Below, one piece after another: positions 32,844 to 46,328 of a DNA stretch of 64,000 nt; within the stretch, counting starts at the first letter, position 1; each line of letters starts with the position of its first letter. The notes under the pieces were generated by a model, which searched no databases, was not told the DNA's origin, and saw only the letters and a program-made list of their open reading frames with translations. The DNA comes from Phocoena phocoena. Taxonomy: Eukaryota; Chordata; Mammalia; Artiodactyla; Phocoenidae. The stretch lies in assembly GCF_963924675.1 (NCBI RefSeq), contig NC_089222.1, positions 114,839,316 to 114,903,315 on the forward strand. Reading direction: 5' to 3'. Both the position numbers and the translations under genes were made by a program.

Positions 32844-35650
32844 TGTTTCATCTAGAACATTTTTGGTTACAAGTACTCAAACTGACTTAGACAAGTACTC
32901 AAACTTCATTAGACAACAGTGTGGCTGTTAGGACTAGTTTATTCATTGTCTAACACATATTATCAAGGATGCAGGTGTCTTTTTTTTTTTTTTTTCCATC
33001 ATCTCTGTAATCTATCAGGATCATAGTTTCATCATCACTGCAGTTGATGGCTACAGATAATCCTGTTGTTACAAAGACACAGTCATATTCAGAGGTAGAA
33101 GCTAAATAGTTCTTTCCTATTTTCTATTAGCATGTAAATGTTTCCCAGAAGCTTGTTAGACAATTTCTCTTTATGACTTAAGAATTAAGGAATTTGTCCA
33201 TATAGAATTACTGGTATCATTCCTATTCAAAAATGAGTATAGGATGGACTCATGGATGAAGATTAGATAATGATCAAAATTGTTACTCTTTTAAGAAGGG
33301 ATAAGGAGGTTGCAATAACCACTACATTTTCTAATCTTCAGTTTCTTTTTTATGTAGGATAGGCAGAAAAATAGCATCCACCATAAAGAGTAGTTGTGAA
33401 AGCTAAGTTAGATTCTGCATTTAATAAAAAATACCATTGTGATTGATGCATCACACCCACTTGATAAATGCTAGTTATCATTTATTAAAATATCCATATT
33501 TTCTTTTTTCATTATCTGCTGCTCAACTGTTTATCTGTGGAGAAGGGAAAGGCAGGGAGAGAAGAGAGAAAGTGGAGGAAATTTCTATCTTTCTGTTATA
33601 TTTATTTGTTTATTGTTCCCAATCCTGAAACTAAATGTGGATTGACAGTGTTATACAGATCAGAACAGAGATATTTTCACTGAACAGATTATTTCTGAAA
33701 CTCCGGTTTCTTGAAGCAGGCATTTCATGATGTTTCTATTATTGAATGACTTGTTCCATAAGGTGTATTTTTAAATTCCCAAAGTAATTTTGTATTCACT
33801 TGTGATAAACAAATGTCATTCCCATGCCCCACCTATCTCTTATTTGAAATACACAGTTAAATATTCCTGTTTGTTTCAATTATAAATGAGGTCAGTCAGG
33901 TGAAGAGTATAAAATATACTTCATAAATTAATGGTAGGTCATAAAGAAATAATTATGCACATAACAATCTGCTAATTATGAAAAACCAAAAGGGAACTGG
34001 TTTATTCAACCTATAATCACTGTCTTAAAATATCAGAAAACTCATTACATATTAGTTCAGTTAGCATTAAGTTCAATCAAATTACATAGAGGAATACAAA
34101 GGTACTATATGTTTGTAATAATTATCTCATAATAGGCTTTAACTTGAATGTAAAGAGTGATCCTCAGATATTGTACATTTTGATCATTTACATGTTTATT
34201 TATTAAGCTTGAGTGACTTAGCGACTGGCTTTTATTAAGAGCAATATAAATTTACTTCTTAGCAACAATAACAACATAAGCATTAAAATAACTCCTTGGG
34301 ATTATGTATTGTTTATCTGCTTCTTCCATTAGATAAACTTTTTAAAATGTCCAAATGTCTGGCTATATATATGTATTTGTATAGGTTAATCTTTAAATTA
34401 CTTCAGGACCATCCATGAATCATAGGGTTCAGACAATGATAATCAATGGGTAAGAAAACGATTGGGTGAAAGTTTGCTGAAAGAGAGATTATTCACTTAG
34501 TCACAAAGTATCTCCAGAGACTACTTAGTCATTACAAAAGAAAAGAATATTCCTTTAAAATGATGAGATCTGGGGTCAGCACTTAGAAAAATTTTCAAAT
34601 TTAACATCTTTAATTGTGGAATAATCTGACACTATTTGAATTATACATATATAATAAGAGATACACAAAATTACTGTGTAAAATTGCTGGGAAAAAAACA
34701 CAAGAGAACCAGAAAATATCGAGAATATGTGACATTCTATAAAACTTCTGGTTTAGACTCTACAAAATTAATGTTATGAAAAGTAAGCAAAAAGTGAAAG
34801 GAAAATTTTCTAGATTAAAATAGACTGAAAAAGAAAAACTAAATGCATCGTGTGAACCTTATTAGATACTAGATTAAAGAAAAATAAGAAACAAAAACAA
34901 GCAATACAGATATATAGGGCATTTGGGGGTCAGTTGTAAAATTTAAATATGGACCCATATTAGGTAATTTTGTTGCATCTATTTTTATTTTCTTAGGTAT
35001 GATAATGACTTTATGGTTATGTGAGGAAATGTATCTTAGGACATCCACACTGATGTATTTAAGAGCGAAGTTTAATGATGTCTGCAATTTTCTTTTCAGC
35101 ACGGCTTGCATACACACGTACAAAGAGAGACAGAAAAAGAAATGCAGCAAAAAGTTAAAAATTGGCAAATCTAGATGAAGGGTTCATTAACCCTAATATT
35201 TCATTTATCTTTTAGGTTTGATATTTTCCAGAATAAAAACTTGGAAATAAATCATTTGACTGGTAATCAGAATATTGGATGTTCTGATATTTTATTTCTT
35301 TGCTTCTCAAGATTGTAGTAGCAATCCTAGGAAGGTATAAATATAATATTGCTGCCGTCCTGGAACAGTGTCAATAATAATCCTAGAACAACCTCAAGAA
35401 GGTAAAAGTATGAATATAATGATAAAGAACCACATTTATATTCTGCATGTTTAAATGCAGTGTTTATGTGAAAGTGTTTAGTAATAAGTCTGTAATCTCT
35501 GTGATATTATACACATTTTTATCTGTTCTTTAAGATGGCTAAACTAAGAGAATTTGATACATTAAATGTAATTTTAATTATGCTTTTAAAAATTATGAAT
35601 ATTTAAATATCTTGAAGTTTTTGATAATTACTATGATGTGTGTAAATACT
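32844..35650. other. unassigned AT-rich sequence
   Basis: No gene or clear element. A T-run is at 32981-32996. ACAAGTACTCAAACT repeats near 32869-32907. A 99-codon minus frame at 34869-35168 has no recognisable domain. Confidence 0.5.
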
Positions 35651-35845
35651 GAGCCCACATGCCACAACTACTGAAGCCCGCACGCCTAGAGCCCGTGCTC
35701 CGCAACAAGAGCAGCCACCGCAATGAGAAAGCCCACGCACCACAACGAGGAGTAGCCCCCGCTTGCTGCAACTAGAGAAAGCCCATGTGCAGCAGTGAAG
35801 ACCCAACGCAGCCAAAAATAAATAAATAAATATTTTAAAAAAACA
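35651..35845 (+). mobile_element. CHR-type SINE, older long subfamily, head-truncated, sense
   Basis: Only the tRNA-unrelated body remains, from GAGCCCACATGCCACAACTACTGAAGCC to GACCCAACGCAGCCAAAAATAAATAAATAAAT. It lacks the head and so lacks the A and B boxes. Tail AAATATTTTAAAAAAAC. Confidence 0.85.
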
Positions 35846-35999
35846 ATAATAATAGGATACATAAAGGTAGTAAGAGCAATATGATGATATCTAATCAAGA
35901 GATAAGTCAGGATATAAATAGCTTCTAACCTGGTTGTTAGTCTTCTAATTTTATTATTTTAAAAACCTTGCTGGAATTTTGCACTGAATATTTAGGTCA

Positions 36000-38545
36000 A
36001 TTTGAGGGAAATTGACATCTTTTCAATACTCATTTTTCCAAACAATAAACGTCATATAACTTACTGTTTTATTAGTTCATCTTTAATACAATTTAATTGA
36101 GTCCTCTTTAATTTCTGTCATCAATATTTGATGTTTTCTTGGTAGAAGTCTTGCACATCTTTGTTAGATTTATTTCTGAACATTTGGTGAATACTGGTGC
36201 CATTAAAATTATATAAATTTAATAATTTGCTTTGCTAATTGCTTGTTGCTGCTTTAGAGAAATATAGCTGAGTTCAATCACTTTGAATCTAGGAATATTG
36301 ATAAATTTACTTATTAATTCTTATTGTTTGACTTCTTTTGGCTAGCCTATGTCCTTAGTCATATTACTTGCAAATACGAACAGCTTTTTGTCTTTGCAGT
36401 TCTTATGTGTTTCATTTGTTTGTTTGTTTTGAGTTATTATACCATCTATGTACATTTGCTGTACAATGTAGATACATTCTTATCATGTTCTCAGTATCCA
36501 AGAGTGAGTTTGAAATATTTTATCATTAAGAGCATGTTTGCTGTGGTCTTTGTGGTACCTCTTAACAGATTCGTAAAAATTTCCAAGAGTTGTTGTCGTT
36601 TTTAAATCATGAATGGATGTTGAGTTTTATTTACTACTTTCTCTGCATGTTTTGAGATAAGATTTTTTTCTCCTTTATTCTTTTAATGTAGTGAATTAAA
36701 TGGGTAAAACTAACCTTACATACTTTGAATAAATTCAACTTGGTTTCAATGTATACACACACACACACTATTCATATGGTACGTCAATTTTTAAATTTTT
36801 TTATTTTTTCTTTTGCCGTACACGGGCCTCTCACTGCTGTGGCCTCTCCCGTTGTGGAGCACAGGCTCTGGACGCGCAGGCTCAGCGGCCATGGCTCACG
36901 GGCCCAGCCGCTCCGCGGCATGTGGGATCCTCCTGGACCGGGGCACAAACCCGTGTCCCCTGCATCAGCAGGCGGACTCCCAACCACTGTGCCACCAGGG
37001 AAGCCCGGGTATGTCAATTTTTGACTGGAATTTTTGCATCTGTATTTATGATAAAAATTGCCCTTTACCTTTACTTTTTGTGATCTTATTCTCAGGTTTT
37101 GGGATAAAGGTTGTCCTGGCTTTATAAAAGAGTACAGAAGAGTTATATAACATTTGTGTTATTTCTTCATTAAATATTTGGTAGAATTTACAAGTAAATC
37201 CATCTAAATTTGAATATCTCTTTGTGGGAAGATTTTTAACTTATTTTAAACTAGATTTTGTAGTATGCAAATTTTTTATTTCTTTTCACATTTAGTGTAA
37301 TGGAATTTTTTTTAAAATGTTAAAATTTGTTGACTTTATCTAAATTTGCAAACTACTTAATGTAAAGATGTTTCAAATATCTTCTTGTTTTAAAATGTAT
37401 AATTTCTTTAGTTATGTTTCTTTTTTATTTTTGATGTTGATAGTTTATTTATTCTCTCCTGCTCTCTCTCTCTCTCTCTGTTTATTCCCTTGATCAATCT
37501 TGCTAATAAATATAATTTATGTTTTTCAAATAACTAAACATTGTATTGTATTTTCTATTGTACACTTTTATATTTAATTTCTGCTGTTACTTTTTTTATT
37601 ATTTCCTTTTTTCCTTCCTTTGGGTTTAATTTACTATTCTTTTCCTAACTTCATGGGATAGGAACTTAAAACATTTGACTTTTCATTCTTTCTCTTCCTC
37701 TAAGCATTTAAGGCTACAAATTTTCTTTTAATCATAATTTTAGCTATATTCCGTAAGTTTTTGGTACGTCTAATTTTTATTATCATCCAGTTTAAAATGC
37801 TTTCTATCTTGTATTTTAGTTTCTTCTTTGAGTCAAGATTATTTAGAAGTATATTATTTCATGATGCAAATTTGGGGATTTTCTAGTTATCTTTGCTTTA
37901 TTGACCCAATATATGGTCAATTTTGATAAATGTTGTATGTGAATATGAAAAGAAGTTGAATTCTTTTATGAATTGGGTGTGTTATTCTATATTTTGATTG
38001 TCAGATCTTTGTCCTCATTGATATTTTTGTCTGTGTTCTAACAGTTATTGAATGATGCATGTTAAAATTTCCCACTATGGTTATAGGAGCATTATGGATT
38101 TGTCTATTCCTCTTTTTCATTCTGCTGACTTTTAGTTTATATATTTCAAGGTTATGCTATTCACTTTTTATATCTTTTTGGGTTTTTAACTCATTTATTA
38201 TTGCAATATAACCATTTTTATCTCTTGTTTATTCTTATTCCCCTAAAGTCTGCTTTTTCTGATATTAGCACAGCTACACCATCTTTCTTTGCTTAATATT
38301 TTAATACCTATTTATCATTTTACTTTAAATTTTTCTTCATTTTATTTGCAGTGTGTCTCTTGCAAGCAGCTCATATTTTTAACCCAGTCTGTTCTTCTTT
38401 GTGTTTTAAGTGGAAAAATAATATTTTTATATTTAACATAATTACTGAATATTTGGGTTTAAATGTTATTTTTTGTTTTTTATTTGTCCCACATTCTCTG
38501 TAATCTTTTTACCTTATATTTTCTGTACTTTTATTGATTAATTAA
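36000..38545 (-). mobile_element. old L1 (L1M-type), heavily diverged, with a SINE inside
   Basis: Phrases of antisense ORF2 occur in order: TTTGTTAGATTTATTTCTGAACATTTG, CATGAATGGATGTTGAGTTTT, GAATTTTTGCATCTGTATTTATG, TGGTAGAATTTACAAGTAAATCCATC, ATGGTCAATTTTGATAAATG, and TCTGCTTTTTCTGATATTAGCACAGCTACACC. The last belongs to the endonuclease region. Divergence is much greater than at 52.8-56.7 kb. Confidence 0.75.
36793..37007 (-). mobile_element. CHR-type SINE, young subfamily, antisense, in old L1
   Basis: GCCGTACACGGGCC to CACCAGGGAAGCCC. Target-site duplication GGTACGTCAATTTTT (36778-36792) and GGTATGTCAATTTTT (37008-37022), one mismatch. Confidence 0.93.
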
Positions 38546-39107
38546 GTGTTCTATTATTTCATTTTTTCCTCCTGTATTAGATGCTGTGGTGCTCTACCCA
38601 GTTATCTTCTTCTAGTATATCAAATCCCCACCTGCATGGAGTGTAGGTTTCTAATGGCTTAGAGCTGCACACTTCTAAGAATAATTTATTTCTGCAAATG
38701 GGAGATTTCATGGCTGGAAGTGCCTGGGACATAATGCTCTCAAGGCAGTGGCAACCAATGACTGAAATGGCAGGGTACAAAAACCTGCTTAGGAATACCA
38801 AGTGGAATCAAGTTGAGGTTAGAGTACCCCCAAATTAAACTTTGCTTTACTTTCTCCCTGACTCTGTACTGCTTCCCTTATTTCTTCACAGGTTTCCTTG
38901 AATTAATTCTTTAATAAATCAGTTGCAAAAAATACTCATGTTCTGTTTCTAGAGACTTCAACCTAAGTCCTCTCTTAGGGTACATGTTAGTTATATAGTC
39001 TTTTACTCTTTTCTAAATGGTTACCTAGAGATTTTTAGATAAATTAATAATTTTAGACGTTTAAAACATAATTTTAAATTAATTTTACTAAATATTTAAA
39101 AATTTAT
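38546..39107. other. unassigned sequence between two L1s
   Basis: No gene recognised. A 74-codon minus frame (38577-38801) has no domain I know. Confidence 0.5.
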
Positions 39108-41960
39108 TTAAAAAGCCCAGGACCAGATAGCTTCACTGGCAAGTACTACAAAACATTTAAAGAGGGGCTTCCCTGGTGGTGCAGTGGTTGAGAATCTGCC
39201 TGCTAATACAGGGGACATGGGTTCGAGCCCTGGTCTGGGAGGGTGCCGCGGGGCAACTAGGTCTGTGAGCCACAACTACTGAGCCTGCGCTCTGCAACAA
39301 GAGAGGCCGCGGTAGTGAGGGGCCCATGCACCACAATGAAGAGTGGCCCCCGTTTGCCACAACTAGAGAAAGCCCTCGCACAGAAACGAAGACGCAACAT
39401 AGCAAAAATAAATAAATGAATTAATAAACTCCTACCTCTAACATCTTAAAAAAAAATTTTAAGAAGATTTAATAACTATTTTCTTAAACACATCCAAAAT
39501 TTTGAAGAAGGAAACCTTCCAAACACATTCTATGAAGGCAGCATTACCCTGACACTGAAACCAGACAAGGACACCACAAAAAAAGAAAAAATATAGGCCA
39601 ATATCTTAGATGAACATAGATGCAAAAATGCTCAACAAAATATTAGCAAACCAAAGCCAAAAATATGTTAAAAGGATCATACAGCATGATCAAGTGGGAT
39701 TTATTTCTGAAATGCAAGGATGGTTCAACATCTGCAAATCAATGTGATGCATTACATTAACAAAATGAAGGATAAAAATTATATGATCATCTCAATAAGT
39801 GCAGAAAAAAGCATCTGAAAAAATTTAATATCCATTTACAATAAAAACTCTTAACAAAGTGGGTATAGAGGGAAAATACCTCAACGTATTAAAGGCTATG
39901 TATGACAAACCCACAGCTAGCTTTATACTCAATAGTGAAAAACTGAAAGCATTTCTTCTAAGATCAGGAATAAGACAAGGATGCCCACTGTTATGATTTT
40001 TATTAAATATAGCATTGGAAGTCCTAGCCACAGTCCTAGGCAAGAAAAAGAAATAAAAGTCATCCAAATTGGAAAGGAATAAGTAAAACTGTCTATATTT
40101 GCAGATAACATGATACTATATATAGAAAACGCTAAAGATTCCACCAAAAATCTTTTAGAACTAATAAATGAATTCAGTAAAGTTGCAGGAAACAAAATCA
40201 ATATACAGAAATCTGTGGCATTTTTATACACTAATAACAAAGTACTGGAAATAGAAATTAAGAAAACAATCCCCTTTACAATTACATCAAAAAGAATTAA
40301 ATATGTAGGAGTAAATCTACCCAAAGTGGTGAAAGACTGTACACTGAAAACAATAAAACACTGATGAAAGAAACTGATGAAGACACAAGTAAGTGGAAAG
40401 ATATTCCATGTTCATGTGTTAAAAGAATTAATATTGTTAAAATGTGCATATCACCCAAAGAAATCTACAGATTCAGTACAATTCCTATCAAAATTCTAAT
40501 ATCATATTTCACAGAATTAGAATGAATAATTCTAAAATTTGTATGGAATCACTAAAGATCCCAAATAATGAAAACAATTTTGAGAAAGAAGAACAAAGCT
40601 GGAGGTATCATGCTTCCTGATTTCAAACTTTACTACAAAGCTATAGTAATCAAAACAGTATGGTATTGACACAAAAACAGACATGCAGACAATGGAACAG
40701 AATTGAGAGCCCAGATAATGCCCCACACATACATAGATAATTAATTTACAATAAAGTAGAAAAGAGCATACAATGGAGAAAGGATAATCCCCTCAATAAA
40801 ATCTGGATAACCACATGCAAAAAATGAAACTAGACCACTATCTTATGCCTTAAACAACAATTAACTCAAATGGATTAAAGATTTGAATATAAGACCTAAA
40901 ACCATAAAATTCCTAAAAGGAAACCTATATAGTAACCTCATTAACATTGGTCTTATCAATGTTTTTATAGATCTGACTCCAAAGGCAAAAAATGCAAAAA
41001 TAAACAAATGGGACTACATCAGACTAAAATCTGCATAGCAATGGAAGCCATCATCAAAAGAAAAAAGCAACGTACTGAAATGGAGAAGATATTTGCAAAT
41101 GATATATCCAATAAGGTGTTAATCCTCAAAATGTGTAAAGAACGTATACAAATCAACAACAACAAAATAAACAACTTGATTGGGTAGAAGATCTGAATTG
41201 ACATTTTTCTAACAAATGGCCAACAGGCACATGAAAAAGTGTTCAATATCACTACGAACTAGGGAAATGTAAATCAAAACCGCAATGAGATACCACCTCA
41301 CATCTGTTAGAATGGATATTATCAAAAAGACAAGAAATGGAAAAAGTTGGGGAGGATATGGAGAAAAGGAAAAACTTGTACACTGTTGGTGGGATTGTAA
41401 ATTTGTGCAGCCACTATGGAAAACAGTGTGGAGATTCCTCAAAAGAATGAAGAATAGAACTACCATATGACCCAACTATTCCACTTCTGGGTATTTATCC
41501 TGAACACAAAATCACTATTTCAATAAGATATATGCACCTCTATATTCATAGCAGCATTATTTACTAGATCCAAGATATGCAAGCAACCTAAGGGTTCATC
41601 CATGGATGAATGGGTAAATAAGATGTGGTGTATATACACAATGGAATACTACTCAGCCATAAAAATGAATGAAATCCTGCCACTTGTGACAACATGGAAG
41701 GATCTTGAATTTGTTATGCTAAGTGAAATGTCAGAGAAAAACAAACCTGTATCATTTCACTCATATATGAAATCTAAAAATATAAAACAAATAAATAAAA
41801 CAAAAACGAGCTCATAGATACAGAGATTAGATTTGTGGTTACCAAAGGGAGTGGGCAAACAGGTGAAAGGGATAAAATGTATGATGATGGATGATAACTA
41901 GACTGGTGGTGGTAATTACAGGGCATACAGATGTCAAATTATAATGCATGTACCCATAAG
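39108..41960 (+). mobile_element. older L1, 5'-truncated, RT active site changed, with a SINE inside
   Basis: ORF2 from the RT fingers (CCCAGGACCAGATAGCTTCACTGG at 39115) through palm, C-terminal cysteine-rich region and 3' UTR. The RT catalytic motif reads FADN near 40097-40108 instead of FADD. Many stops. A SINE and its tail (39166-39458) interrupt it. The 3' end GTGGTGGTAATTACAGGGCATACAG is near 41935. Confidence 0.8.
39166..39458 (+). mobile_element. CHR-type SINE, sense, with extended 3' tail
   Basis: Head GGCTTCCCTGGTGGTGCAGTGGTTG (A-box-like) and B-box-like GGGTTCGAGCC, body to GCAACATAGC, then AAAAATAAATAAATGAATTAATAAA, about 20 nt of unrelated-looking sequence (CTCCTACCTCTAACATCTT), then an A-run. 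Flanks AACATTTAAAGAG and AAATTTTAAGAAG are a probable decayed duplication. Confidence 0.85.
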
Positions 41961-42633
41961 AGCACAAATAAATACAACCAGCAAAAGAAGCTACTAGATG
42001 CAAATATTCTCATCGTGTCCCTATCCTGCTTCAAGGACTTTCAAGAGCCTTCCAAGCGGGAGAGGGCAGTGGTGGAAATAGCTCTTCAGAAAAAGCCACC
42101 TAGGAAAGGAGTTCATGACAGGAAATTGTGTATGTCATGGTCCTTGGCACTATGGGATGGTAGAGGCAGCAAATACAACTAGGCAGGGATTCTAGGACAG
42201 GCCACATTAATTCTCACCAGCAGACACTCTTCCACTGTGAGTCTGAATGAAAACAAAATATGAAATACATGTTTAATTATCAGGATGTGAGAGTTAAGGG
42301 ACAAAGATACCTAGTGATAATTCAATTAAAGTGAGGAAGTGAGGTACCCTGGTGAAGCAAGAGGGAAAATTATATTTCACTGTTCTAACACATTTAATTT
42401 GTCTTTCAACTACTACACAAAAATAATCATTTCAGACAATAGAACAGTATGTTTCAGTCTCTGATTAGGCCTTGCCATTGGATTCCCCCCCCCACCCCCT
42501 GGGGTTAACAAGAATCAGTCATAACAGTAATTTCCTATGAAAAAGAAATCCTATCATGTCCACGTCTGGGTCTGTGAAGCTGATTATTGCATTTTTCTTC
42601 TTTTTTAATAGAGCAAAATTATTTTTGAAGAAA
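41961..42633. other. unassigned sequence with C-run
   Basis: A C-rich run is at 42485-42499. No gene is recognised. Confidence 0.5.
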
Positions 42634-42730
42634 TCAGCTTTCAAGTGTAGAAATTTCAGTTGGGAAATTATTTATCACAATGTCAGCTTTCAAGTGTACA
42701 AATTTCAGTTGGGAAATTATTTATCACAAT
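42634..42730 (+). repeat. 49-bp tandem duplication
   Basis: TCAGCTTTCAAGTGTAGAAATTTCAGTTGGGAAATTATTTATCACAATG type unit at 42634-42682 and again at 42683-42730, nearly identical (GTAG against GTAC). Confidence 0.95.
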
Positions 42731-45244
42731 ATTTGTTTTCAGTAATTTTTTTTTTTTACCATTAATTAGTAGAATAAATCTACTGAGGGACACCAAGTGC
42801 TTCTGAAAAATAATATAATTTTTATTGAAAATGTGATTGAATTCTTGGGAAGAAATTTAAAAAAAAAAAAAAAAGGAGGCATGTTGAAGTCTTCTTCAAT
42901 AAATTAATTGGGTAAGAATCTCCATCTCAGACTCTACTTCTATAAAATTTGACCTGAGATCCTCTATGTTAGTGTATGTACATGGTATTCTTAATTTTTT
43001 AATGCAGTCAACATTCATTTTGGCTTAGTTTTCTATTTACTCTTTCCAGTAAGGACCATAGGCCCTCAGACTTGCAGTTAGGACACCCAAAGGTAGGATG
43101 CACTAATTTAGCCATCTGATTGATGGACACTGTTGCAGCCACAGGTTTGTTTTTCAGAGGAAAACTTTTCCATGCTCATTCAAAGTCACAGGTGGATGTG
43201 CACTAAGGAAGAGGATAATGAATACTCTTTTTTGTTCTGGCTCCAGCATTCCCTGTTCATGCCTTCAGGTAACCATGTCCCGTTGGTTGCAGCAGCTTTC
43301 AGTTAGTCATGAAGTAGACTGGGACTTTTCTCCTCACTTTGCAGGAATGACCAGCTGTGGGCATGGGAATAAAGACAGAGGTCAAAGGTTTGTCTTTATG
43401 GCAATTCATTTCCGAAAAGTTGCAAGTATTTCTGGGCATTGGTGCCCCATTTAATTTTTTGTTAGAGGAATCAGTGTTCTTTTCTTTGCAGCGGGAGCAT
43501 TCTATTTCGGAAAATTTGGAAGCATGCCTTTAGGATAACCTACATCTTTTACAATTTACCAGAGTTGAAGAGGGAAGCAATGAGCTACCAACCCAAAAAA
43601 TATTGTTAACATGTCCTGGCCTCATGGAAATTCGCTGAGCCGCTTTGATTGGAGTCATCCTAGTATGCACTTACGTTTCATCAGCTCACTCCTCCAGACA
43701 TGTAGAACTATGGAAAGGGAAAAGGGTGCCCTGACCTTGGTGCACAAGATACAGATTTCTGTCCCATGCCTTGTTACAAAGAATTCACTAAGAGTAGAAG
43801 ACTTATAAACACCATACTGTTGTCAAGAAGCCAAGTAAATATGAGCATTTCTGAAAGCTATGTCAGTGTTATTAGTCCATAAGGCACTAACTAGGGACAA
43901 TACGTATTGTAAAAAAATCAGATTAAAAATACTGAGGCAGTATGAAGTTGGAGTTTTCACAGGCATATAAACAATAAATGATTTCAAAAAATATTTCTGG
44001 AAACGAATAATCAAGGTTTGCTGATTTTTAAATGTATGGAGTAGAGGAAAGAAATGAGTCAAGAAATCCTATGAAAAATAAGTGATTCCCAGATTGACTA
44101 ATACTTGCACCTACTTTAGGTGCTGAGAGAGTTACTAAACATTAATGTGCATGCGATATACGTTGAAATTCTTTTACTGTTTTCCCAATTGTTTTGCTTC
44201 CAAACTTGACGATATGTAATTTTGATTAAAAAGGAGAAATAATCAGGTTGCTTTGTATGCCAAATTTGTTCTTATCTGGTTGCTATGACAATCTCTTTCA
44301 ACAGTTTTTTTTCCCCTCTTTTGTGGATTTATCTTTTTTTGACATTATAAAAAGAGTTTTCCTAGGTAAGGAATTTGATTTCTTTATGCTTAAAGGATTT
44401 TTAAGAAATAAAAAAAACCTTCCAGTTAAAACCTTTGCATTCTAGTGTGTCATGTCTTATTTAAGATTTAGAAGGAAAAAGTTGATATCTCTTTTAAAAA
44501 AAAGAATAAAGAGCAGGTCTTTTGTGGAGAATCTAAATTTTTATTTCTTCCACATTGCATGAACTAATTGATTCCTCTGCCATTGTTCTGTACACATAAA
44601 GGTTTATTTCTCTACTGGGTTTTCATGTTATTGTTTTGTCATAGATGGTGTTAAACAATAAAATACTTCCCTAGATCTCAAATTCATCTGGAGGTGTGGA
44701 TTTTAAACAAGAGAATACTGGACTTTCAGTTAGAAAGCTAAATTCCTATCCTGATTTTGTCACTAAATATTGGTCTAACTTCGGAAAAATCACCTATGAT
44801 ACCCTGTGAGTTGTGACCTCTTTGTTTTTAAAAAGAGCTTGCTAAATAACACCATGTGATTCTCCTCACTTTGAAAACAATGTAGCTCTTTGTGTGGCCC
44901 CTTTTTCATTGGAATACTTAAGTTATCCTCTTAATGCATTTTTTAAGAATTCCCTTTGTGTCTGGTGTGAAATTATAATAAATGAAGTCAACAAATATTT
45001 GTCAGGTTCCTTTTACATACAAAGCATATGCCCGTGTTCTCCTTATGAAGCAAAGTCACCCGAATTCTTCCAGAGAAACTTAATGTGTACAGATACATCA
45101 TTCATGTAGAAAATGGAGCTAACTTTTGGTGACCTATTTAAAGCAGAAAAGGCTAGTAATTAGATACAAGGATAATGAGTTTTTTCTATCCAGACAGCTC
45201 TAAATTTCCTGCCTAGATTATTTACTAAGTAATGTTGGCTGGAA
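42731..45244. other. unassigned, mostly low-repeat sequence
   Basis: There is no recognisable interspersed repeat over about 2.5 kb, unusual for this window. A-run at 42858-42874. Reading frames at 43218-43454 and 43611-43808 are under 80 codons with no domain. Some of this may be old transposon beyond recognition or conserved noncoding DNA; I cannot tell. Confidence 0.45.
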
Positions 45245-45430
45245 CAGTGGTTCTGAAATCAGTGTGCATCAACATCACCAGCAGGGCTTGTTAAAATACC
45301 AGAATCGTCTCAGTGTTTCTGATTCCATGTGTCTGAGATGTGGCTGAAGGATTATCATTTCAGACAAGTTCTTTGGCAATGCTTATGCTGCAGGTCCTGG
45401 TCCTGTGACCACATTTTGATAACCACGGGG
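45245..45430 (+). mobile_element. MER5A-like hAT DNA transposon fossil
   Basis: CAGTGGTTCTGAAATCAGTGTGCATCA...GGCTTGTTAAAATACCAG...GTTTCTGATTCCATGTGTCTGAG...CACATTTTGATAACCACGGGG follows MER5A end to end, with terminal inverted repeats CAGTGGTTCT and an antisense AACCAC. Confidence 0.85.
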
Positions 45431-46100
45431 CTGGTCAATCTATACAGTTCTTTAAAATTTTGAACTATTGCCCAAGCTGTAGTTAGTTATGTGGATGTGA
45501 ATATGAGTTTGGAAACCATATTCCAATGACAGCATCACTGTTGAGTTACTGTCATCTTTTTGGATTATATAACACATCTTGTGTGTTATACAACACTTCG
45601 TAATTTCTTAAGAAATTACTTTTCATTCTAGTATCTGTTTTGAAGAAGAAGCATAAATTAGTGTTTGATTCCTAGGGCCACACAGTAGAGGGGAAAAAAT
45701 AAATGTTATCTACGTTTATATATCCTGCAAATATGAATACATAAGAAGATCATATGTAGAACTCCATTATTTGTTTTCATTACAAATTCACTTAAAATTT
45801 ATATCATGTTTTTCTAGATATGTGTTCACATTTTAATTATAATTATTGTGGGATTATTTGCCATACTTAGATCAATAATTTAAAAAATAATAATAATATT
45901 GGTCTCTTCTGATGAAGAAAATGTTTCTGTAGTCGGCTTGCAAACAGATAAATTTTTCAGTTTTGGCTCCTACATAATTTAGGTAAGTATCTAGATGTTT
46001 CCAAATATCTTGACATTTGGCACTAAGTAGCCTAATCATTTGTATTTCCCCTTTTGTTCCTGTATTCATAGTCTTGTAGTCACTTGAAAGAACAAGTCTC
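45431..46100. other. unassigned sequence
   Basis: No gene or clear element. TTGTGTGTTATACAACAC near 45581 is a small dyad. Confidence 0.5.
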
Positions 46101-46114
46101 TTTTCATCATTCTT

Positions 46115-46311
46115 TTTTTGCAGTTCGCGGGCCTCTCACTGCCGTGGCCTCTCCCGCTGCGGAGCACAGGCTCTGGATGTGCAGGCCCAGCGGCCATGGC
46201 TCACGGGCCCAGCCGCTCCGCGGCATGTGGGATCCTCCCGGACCGGGGCACGAACCCGTGTCCCTTGCATCGGCAGGCGGACTCCCAACCACTGCGCCAC
46301 CAGGGAAGCCC
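46115..46311 (-). mobile_element. CHR-type SINE, young subfamily, antisense
   Basis: GCAGTTCGCGGGCC to CACCAGGGAAGCCC. Target-site duplication TTTTCATCATTCTT at 46101-46114 and 46315-46328. Together with the sense copy at 46669 it makes an inverted pair. Confidence 0.93.
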
Positions 46312-46328
46312 TTTTTTCATCATTCTTA

